A model generated the notes under the pieces. It had not been told where the DNA came from. It did no database searches and saw only the letters and a list, made by a program, of their open reading frames with translations. This document shows positions 56,691 to 64,000 of a stretch of DNA of 64,000 nucleotides, in pieces. The position numbers and the translations under genes are program-made. Within the stretch, counting starts at the first letter, position 1; each line of letters starts with the position of its first letter. The stretch is from positions 17,422,001 to 17,486,000 of the forward strand of contig OZ316895.1 of assembly GCA_973895155.1 (NCBI GenBank). Reading direction: 5' to 3'. This DNA comes from Marsupella aquatica (taxonomy: Eukaryota; Marchantiophyta).

Positions 56691-59041
56691 AGGCTGCGGT
56701 AATAGTTGTGCCTATGCCAATCATGGTTCTTCGACAACATTGTGGAAATTGTCTCACCACAGATGTAGATGAAACACAATCCCTTTTTATGTTATACGGG
56801 CAATGGCGTGTGAAAATCTTAATGATAGCTCAGATTTAATCAAATTGAACATAGATGTCTTCCCTTAGATATCCTGACAATTTCCTGAAGACCTCATGTT
56901 TCAAGGGTCGCGATCCATGCAACAAAATTCCTTAAGCGACTACATGTGATTCTTCTTCCCTCTCAAAGTCCTTGATTATTATGCTGGTACAGCATTTAAA
57001 CGTTCTAAGCTATAATGAGCAGGAACGTTTCTAAGTAAACAAGAGGGAAGGCAAGAGACGAAGTAAAGTAGCGTTTGCAAATTAAATCAGCATCAACTCA
57101 AATTGCATCGAGGCTAGCAGATATTCCAGGGCGCTGGCAACTTCCTTCACAACTCCCGGGAAAAATTGTCTCCCGGAGGTTTACATATTGTCGTTGTAAA
57201 GTGAGCCGTGTATATCGCGATTTCCCCTCGTACGAAATTTGGCTAGAGCACAAAGTGAAAGCAGATGTTTCCCTTGAGTACCCATTGCGCTCGACTTTAG
57301 TACATATATTCCAGTTAACAGTGTCATTTGTGTCACAGCTTATACTGGGCCTAGACTGTTGATAAATCTTCCATAAAGCTCGACTTCAGTACATATATTC
57401 CAGTTAACAGTGCCATTTGTGTCACAGCTTTTACAGGGCTTAGACTGTTGATGAATCTTATGAATTTTGTGGAGTGCGCACCAATTCACCAACAAGTTGA
57501 CGTGGGTTGGAGACGATTGAGGGCTGTTTACACTTGAATGTGACTCACTGTACACTTAATTAATGAAATGCATGAAAGACTGTCGAGCCTTAAGTGGCCA
57601 CTACCCTGTTGTGCGCGGACTAATACACAAATGAACAGCTCCAGACATGACTGACAGCAATTTTGAGTGGGCCCGGTCTGGAATTCTGTTCATGCTTTTC
57701 AAAGTGGGGGATGCATGAAGTGAAGATATTTGTGCTCGGCGGACGCATGTGAAAAACATTTCTTCGAAAAAAGTTTCAGAGTTGTGGGAGCAATTCTTTT
57801 CGGTTATCTTCGAGCCGGGCAAGTAGCTCAAATGTCCGACTCATCAAGATTATTTGTCGATTGTGTAAATCAACTTTTGAGATTGAGAGTTGTTTTGAAA
57901 AGCTTTCTCCATTACTTCTTTAGATGTGGAAGTCTGAATTGTTTGTTGTCTCCACCTTGTACCCTGAGCTGAGGAACTTTGTGATTCGTAATTGGGTAAC
58001 TTTAGTAGCAAATCAAAAGGGATCCTCCTCGTCGAGAGCTACCGTGGTTGAGCAGACGAAGGGAGGGACATCAAACCCTCAAAGACTGGAGGAAATGGAT
58101 TTCCCATGTTACGTACGGGTGGGCTACAAACTGGGTTTCCGGGCAAGAGAATTTGTTTCATTATCTGGGTCATAACATAGTGCATAAGAATACGTACGAA
58201 AACCTCGTCTGACAAGTTAATGGGAGTACACTAAAACCTTGTAGGGAACCTATAAACTTCCAGCAGGTCCCTGGAAGTGGTAGGACGCTTAAATTTGACA
58301 TTTAGCAGGTCCCTGGAAGCACCTGATATAATTCCACGTTCAGTAGGCCATCGACAGGTGCACGGTAGCTTTGTTACTATGGAGGCAGTGGCCTCACTAA
58401 CTTTGATCATTCACAAGATCAGAGCTAAAGCCATCCAAAGAGTTATCGACGAGTTGACCCGTATACAGCAATGGTGCTGGAAGTCTCTCTGTCAAACGAT
58501 GTCTTGTATTGCATGCGAAGAATGTTCAATAGCAAGTTCAATGTTATTGACATCGTCACGAAGATTTGACTCTTTCATAATACAGGATGGAATCGGGCAA
58601 GAATTTCTTTGACAAGGCAGTTTTAGCACTTAACTCAATTCTGAATGGATCCATACTCTACTTGATAGCGCGCACATGCACCCTAACCACAGTACTGGCC
58701 TACATCCGTGGTTCGGAAAACCCATATGCACACAACCAACTCCATGCTGAGGATCTGACAGGTATTTTGGATGTAAGCTTGTTAGTGCCTGCCACTAAAC
58801 AGGCAGCTGTACATTCGATGAAGAACGATAAAATATTTACAACTTAGATTTTCAGCGTGCTTGGAACTAATTCTGATATGTGGTAGAACTGGAGATGAAC
58901 CGTCCAAGCCTTCTCAAATTGGTGAGCTTTTGAGATATCTACAGGACACTTCCGAATTCTAAAGGGTTGGGACTCTCCAGATTGCTCCTTTAATTTACAG
59001 ACTAATATGAAGAAGAGCTGGAGAAGTGATCAACCCTTTCA
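56691..59041. other. Intergenic region, no gene recognised
   Basis: Only short frames without domains, including 57075-57362 and 58277-58612 on the plus strand. It contains a duplication at 57290-57465 and two copies of AGCAGGTCCCTGGAAG near 58263 and 58306. Confidence 0.45.
57290..57465. repeat. 89-bp tandem duplication
   Basis: CTCGACTTTAGTACATATAT at about 57290 and CTCGACTTCAGTACATATAT at about 57379 start two copies that match to TAGACTGTTGAT with few substitutions. Confidence 0.85.
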
Positions 59042-61654
59042 TCATGTATCACCTTCTGCCGTGGAATCAGATGGAGCACTAAGGAGAAGCAAGGAGTTGA
59101 GGAAGCCCTTCTCGTATGCTCCATTCTTGACGTAGCCCACCATATAGTCAGCAAATGAGATCTCTGGATACCTGCGCGCCTGCGAGCCATTGCCCAGCAG
59201 CTCTGCTGCAGGGGCAATTTTGGCTGCCGCATCAGGAGAAAAGATAGCGGCTGCAGAGTAGCGTGGCTGCTTGGAGTTGACAACGACCCTGTGCATGCCG
59301 CTCCTATACGTCCCATTGCTCAGTATCTGCAGTGCGCATCACGGAGGATATGCAAAATTAATCGCGAATGCATGAGCATTGTCAGGTGACTCAGTACTCT
59401 GTAAATGACAATAGTTTCACACACAGTAACTGTGGCACACTTAATTGACAAGATTGAAGCAAATTGAAGAAGAAATCAAGCAGGTTTTGTGCTGATGTCT
59501 ATCTTCCCAGTTTATCAATAAGGACATCAATTCCATACGACAAGTTTCGTTACTTTTGCAGGGAGCCAACAATGCGAAGGGCTGAAAGAGATCGTCTTCC
59601 GAGTCCATTGCTGGTTAAACAGAAAGAAAATTAGCTAGAACAGGTAGTGGAAGCCTCTTCTAGCAAAACATTCAATTGGCAGAAACTGGACAGACTGTTT
59701 GAGCAGTGCATAGGGTAGACTACACCAAAATATTAAGGAGGAAAGGCATAGTGAATTGAAGCAATACTTAGTGACAATAGTGACGCAACATATGCATTGG
59801 AATTTACAGTCCCAATGTGACAAAGGAAATACATTGAGATGGTTTTGAATGACTGATAAGACATTTACAGCTGACAGCACTTCAATAAACGGATCTATCG
59901 AACACTCAAAAGAACCAGTTAGTAGATCATGACAATTCGAGTAGCCTTGAGAATTATTTTCACAAAAAAGACTAGCGTGTATGACAGAACAGAGTTCCTC
60001 TTCCCCAAATCCTGCTTATTGCAGACACCATAACATGCATGGAATCTTCATATTTCACAAGTACCAACCTACCTGTATTTGATCTGCAAGATTGACCACG
60101 AAGGCATTGCGCCTAGGGGTGACATCCACCCAAGGCCCTCCATATTTTTGTGCTTGCAGGCCGCCGACTTCATCCTGGTACAGGATGGTGATGCCACCGG
60201 GATCAGAATGCCCTGATAGTCCGAGAGTCAGCCGGGGCTCGGGACAAACTGGGTAGAAATTGTTGTTGATGTAAGTGAAGGCGTGCGCTTGGAAGGCTTC
60301 GTTGAGGTAGTCTCTTCTCAGTCCCAGGTTTTCAGACAGCACGGCCAGCAGCCGCCTTGCAAGCCCGGTCACTTGCTTGGAGTACTCTGCAGCCGTCTCT
60401 CTGCCCCACAGAACAGACCCACATCGAAACATGATGTGAGATTGTCTCCCAGCTGGAACTAGAGTACACCATTTCCTACTAGGGTGTTGTGAATTCCAGC
60501 ATTAATTATTCTGGTGTGGCACCACAAGACCGGTTACTTTTCGGGGCCAGGAAAGCTAACTGAAATGAATCAATGCTTTGAAACACAATTATTCGCATGA
60601 AATTATAAGCTCTAATAGCTAACAGGCTCGATGCTCTCCAGAAGAAGTTGAAGCTCATATAGCAAGCTAGAAGATAACTAAACTTCATACTGACTGGATG
60701 AATGCTCTCAAGCAGAAATTGAGGTTCCGTATACCATACATCGATTGTAACAAGACAGATGCTCTCACGAAAATTTGAAGCTCTTATGGCATAACTTCAT
60801 ACTGACCGGATGAATGTTCTCCAGAGAAAATGAAATTCATATAGCCAAGCTTCATGCTGACTCAATGGATGCTCTCAAAAGGTTCTACGATTCATTGCCA
60901 ACATATTTCCCTCAGACGGTTCTCTGAAAATCGAGTTCTTCAATATAAATATATATGCACTGGTCTACCACACTTCTTGATCTACATGGCTCATAACAGC
61001 TATTTCTTTACTCTGAGATTTGGGACTGTCACGAATTGATAGTGGAGTAGTTCATTTCTAAAGTGAAAATCTGAGGACAGATGAGACATTCGGATCACTG
61101 TACCTGAAACCGACGGGTTTCTCGGGCCATCGAGAGGTATCCGGGTTGGTAATCGGCTCACACTTGAGACGCAGAAAATCACTCCAGTCCTTGCTGCGCG
61201 TGGCGTAGAGGGCCGGGACATTGAAATTGCTCCCGACGAATTTTGCCTTCTCCTCCAGCGGCAAGCTGAAGAAGTTCCTCACCAGTCGCATGTAGTCCTC
61301 TACCAGCGATTGCTCGACTCCATGATTCACCACCTGGAAGAATCCCCATTCCTCGCACGCCCTGGCGATTTGCCGCTTGAATTCCTCCGCACTCTTCCCT
61401 CCTGCCTCTAACTGCGCCATGTCCAGCGTCGGAATCGCTGGTGATTCTTCCCTTTCTCGTTGTTGCTCCCATGGTGCATCAGCTGCTGTGGGATGGCACT
61501 TGATATGCGACTGGGGAACCTTTTCGGGCTGCTTCATGGCCATGGACTGCGAAGGTGGCAGCCAGCTGAGGCCGTTCACGTGCCCGAAGACCTTGCCATT
61601 GCCAGCCACCTCGTGTGCCTCTGCCTCGAAGTGCTTGGAGTACTCTTGTCCCAT
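59042..61654 (-). CDS. 2-oxoglutarate/Fe(II)-dependent dioxygenase (DOXC-type)
   Basis: Soluble oxygenase of the plant DOXC class, which modifies hormones, flavonoids or other small molecules. Exons 61654-61104, 60400-60073 and 59326-59042 join in phase to about 387 residues. The N-terminal DIOX_N part has IPTLDMAQL and WGFFQVVNHGV. The catalytic part has HSDPGGITIL (His and Asp), HRVVVN (second His) and RYSAAAIF (Arg and Ser for 2-oxoglutarate), so all cofactor ligands are present. ATG 61654 (MGQEYSKHFEAEAHEV) was chosen for its context ATCCATGG; an in-frame ATG at 61753 would add 33 residues. The substrate cannot be assigned; the overall layout resembles flavonol synthase/DMR6/JOX-like members. 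The gene looks intact. Confidence 0.93.
60620..60890. repeat. Diverged 60-80-bp repeats in dioxygenase intron 1
   Basis: The motif GATGCTCTC...AAGTTGAAGCTCATATAGC...AACTTCATACTGACTGGATGAA recurs about four to five times with variation, for example near 60629, 60698, 60758, 60809 and 60866. Confidence 0.65.
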
Positions 61655-63611
61655 GGATTTATACTGAAGCCGTGAAAGAGTGATGTGGAGCCGAGAGCAT
61701 CGATCCGCAGTTGCGAATTCGCTCAATCTGTCACTGATCTGTTTGAAATACAATTGTCCATCCAGTCGGTTCCTTAGAGCTTAATGCTCAGAACCAGCTC
61801 CATCTGTTCACTGCTGAGAATCTCAAGCAGAGCCTTGTCTTTGCTTCCTTCACAGCTCACTCACGTGTTCACTTGCGCTTCTCAGAAATTCTCAAGTGCT
61901 CAATTACAGTCAGTGTCCTCTCTTAAGAAGCCGTTCCTCTGTCTCCTTCACTGACAAAATCTGATCGACCTTCAGGAGACTGAAACCTCCTCTACAGAAC
62001 AGGAGTGCATGATGATCACACAACTCTCCCGACATTTTCCATTTTTCTTCCTCCACCCATAATGCATCGTTGCTTCATGAGGGAGAAAGTGAGCACAGCA
62101 GAGAACTGTGACCAAAGTGGGCAAAGGGTGTTACAGATTTTCTTTTGAATTTTGATTTGCATTCCTCTTGGACAGGGTAATTGTCTTGCGTGCTTTGAGT
62201 GAGGGAGAAGCCATTGGAGAATCGTTTTTCCTTTCAATTTAGTCTCCACCAGCCCTCGGTATCAAAGGGCTAATAAATTCTAGCCCAACCTCCTTCGAAT
62301 GAAAACAATTTCCCAAAACGCTTCAGTTGTAACCACAACTTGAAGCGAGAAATTAGGGACCGAGTAGGGAAACTCACATACACCATAGCCAAAGTAATAG
62401 ACTTATCAGCAATGTCCTAATCTCTGTTTATTGTGTTTGTTCTGTTGTTTATCCTCTAAATATCACAGATCAAGTAATCAGAGCTTAGTACAGTACACTA
62501 GTCCAATGTCCATCTGTTGTTGGACTGTATCGTAGATATTTGATAATTAATGTTGAACATAAATGACATTATCAGGAAATCAGACACATTGTCGAGAGTT
62601 GGCAAGTAGGCTGGGAAACTAGATTTCAAGGCATGTGCGAGCTGTGGGGTGAGTTGGGCATGGAAAAGGTACATCGTGATGGAAACTAAATTTCTAGGAA
62701 TATGCGAGTGGTGGGGATTGTGAGTTCGGCATGGAAAAGGTACATCATGACCCCTTTAGGTTTGTCCTCATGATTAGTAAAAAATGGTACCCAAAATCCA
62801 ACAGCCATGGAGGTTTCCTGCCAAAATGACATTTTAGTAAACAGACCATGAGAAAGAAAAAACAGGATTGGATAAAGAAATACTGTAGTAAGTGTGTTCA
62901 GTGTTTAGATGAGAGACAACTTCAAAACTAAAATATTCATGGCCAAGATAATTCGACAGCCTTTCCCTGTATTTTGTCTGAACGCATCGAAGCAGGAGAA
63001 AACTTCTACTGTACATGGAATGGGAATATGGCACAGAGAGGCTTCTAGGTGAGCAACTTGAAGGTGTTGTCACTTTCAAAGTACAGCGGCATTTGGTGGG
63101 ACCTGATGCACCTTCCCTATAACGTGCAGCTATTTACTGTGACTGAAAAGCCCGCTGAAAATATCTGGATTCTAGTGAACACTCCTGCCTGTTTATCAAG
63201 CCTGTTCACAAATCTTCTGCTTCTTGTGAATGCATGTGATTCCGAAGTAACGTTTCTGATTACCTTTTGGCTCACATTTGTGATATCGGCGGATCGGGAG
63301 CCATATCGAGAGCCATATGACATGGGAAATATGACTCGCACCAACCACCTATGCAAACATGGAAACAAGGACCTCATGGCCTTATATCTCATGTGTCTTA
63401 TGCAGATCTCGATGCAGATTCCCATCGGGAGATCTCGTTTCTCAACGAGAAAATGTAGATTTGCTATAAAATGTACACCACCTAAGAAATAATTTTTGCT
63501 TGCCACCTTTTCTACTGCATTCAACTTATGTACAATTCCAGAAATGGTGGCTAATCTGGCTGTGTAATTCTCTAGTCCCCGGTACTGTAAACTCTCAGTC
63601 TCCTTGTGGCA
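61655..63611. other. Upstream region of the dioxygenase; no further gene recognised
   Basis: It should hold the dioxygenase promoter and 5' UTR. A degenerate direct repeat of about 70 bases with GGCATGGAAAAGGTACATC lies near 62612-62750. Frames at 63049-63524 overlap on both strands without a recognisable domain. Confidence 0.4.
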
Positions 63612-63827
63612 CTATGGACGTTGGATGGCGGCATGGTTGACGTGACTCTGACCATCAACCCCAAACCGACGTGGGCCTGACTTACTGGAATAACCAGCTG
63701 TACCTTCCTCTGGGAGTCTCAGATAAGAACGTGCGAGTTTCAAATCGATTGCCACTATGGAATTTGGTAGTACCACAACATGCATATCCGATCCTGATAA
63801 ATCCAACTTGGTAATCTTCGGAGACAC
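63612..63827 (-). CDS. Possible terminal exon of an unknown gene running in from the right
   Basis: A 72-codon stretch in phase behind a good acceptor (TTTGTTCAG|GTG) and closed by a stop at 63612. It contains VSPKITKLDLSGSDMHVVVL and a basic Gly/Ser-rich end. No family recognised. Preceding exons would lie beyond the window or in the last 170 bases. Confidence 0.35.
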   Translation of the reverse strand: MSPKITKLDLSGSDMHVVVLPNSIVAIDLKLARSYLRLPEEGTAGYSSKSGPRRFGVDGQSHVNHAAIQRP

Positions 63828-64000
63828 CTGAACAAACCAACGAGAGTGTTTATTGTTCATTAATACTGACATATCCAGAAAAGTTCGATGAAGAAGAGTG
63901 CACTTCGTTTGCTTGAAAATCGACAACAATCGATATGAGAATATTCCATCCGGCCGCTCCTCCCTATGGAATGATAGCTACTTTTACGCAGTCGAACGAA

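Noticed and set aside
58277-58847. Plus-strand frames of 111 and 86 codons
   Set aside because: No domain, no splice support and no coding-like composition were seen.
63049-63524. Overlapping frames of about 140 codons on opposite strands
   Set aside because: Neither shows a family motif, and the two frames exclude each other without evidence for either.

Overview
This window is nuclear DNA of a seed-free land plant, probably a bryophyte or another lineage with motile sperm. Plant markers are a Dicer-like gene, a GH16 xyloglucan-type enzyme, a plant 2-oxoglutarate dioxygenase, a nuclear tRNA-Glu with a Pol III terminator, and Ty3 and Ty1/copia retrotransposons. The C-terminal half of the intraflagellar transport protein IFT139/TTC21B argues for cilia, which seed plants such as angiosperms lack. 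The genus cannot be told from the sequence. Several genes were found only by chaining short exons through GT-AG splice sites whose phases agree.

Layout. 1-1.1 kb: AT-rich, no gene seen. 1.1-5.9 kb: decayed Ty3 gag-pol (three zinc knuckles, PR-RT-RH-IN). 6.2-8.9 kb: broken accessory reading frames on the same strand (globular part, Pro-rich linker, coiled coil). 9.8-12.8 kb: 3' half of a chromodomain Ty3 element with polypurine tract and a long LTR. 12.9-14.1 kb: other retroelement scraps. 14.1-17.3 kb: abrupt switch to bacterial DNA (truncated hybrid histidine kinase, intrinsic terminator, secreted glucose/sorbosone dehydrogenase, bacterial intergenic repeats) ending at a gap of exactly 100 N. 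17.4-24.9 kb: an inverted copy of the chromovirus LTR into which a full-length minus-strand copia element inserted (LTRs, PBS, PPT and 5-bp TSD all visible), followed by a direct copy of the same LTR.

26.1-31.1 kb: Dicer-like gene with PAZ-region, RNase IIIa, RNase IIIb and dsRBD exons but no helicase in reach. 31.7-33.1 kb: a minus-strand gene with an apparent dsRBD exon, tail-to-tail with it. 35.2-36.2 kb: intronless GH16/XTH-like secreted enzyme. 38.9-41.7 kb: six-exon cyclophilin. 42.4-44.0 kb: foldback element and tandem repeats. 44.15 kb: tRNA-Glu(UUC). 45.4-47.1 kb: GINS subunit PSF1. 49.0-56.7 kb: IFT139 C-terminal half with a satellite-like array in its last intron. 59.0-61.7 kb: three-exon 2-oxoglutarate/Fe(II) dioxygenase. 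63.6-63.8 kb: one unrecognised terminal exon.

The genes do not form one pathway. The main points to check are the Dicer-like gene without a helicase part, the dsRBD gene facing it, the missing 5' half of IFT139, and the bacterial block, which is more likely a chimeric contig or contaminant than transferred DNA.
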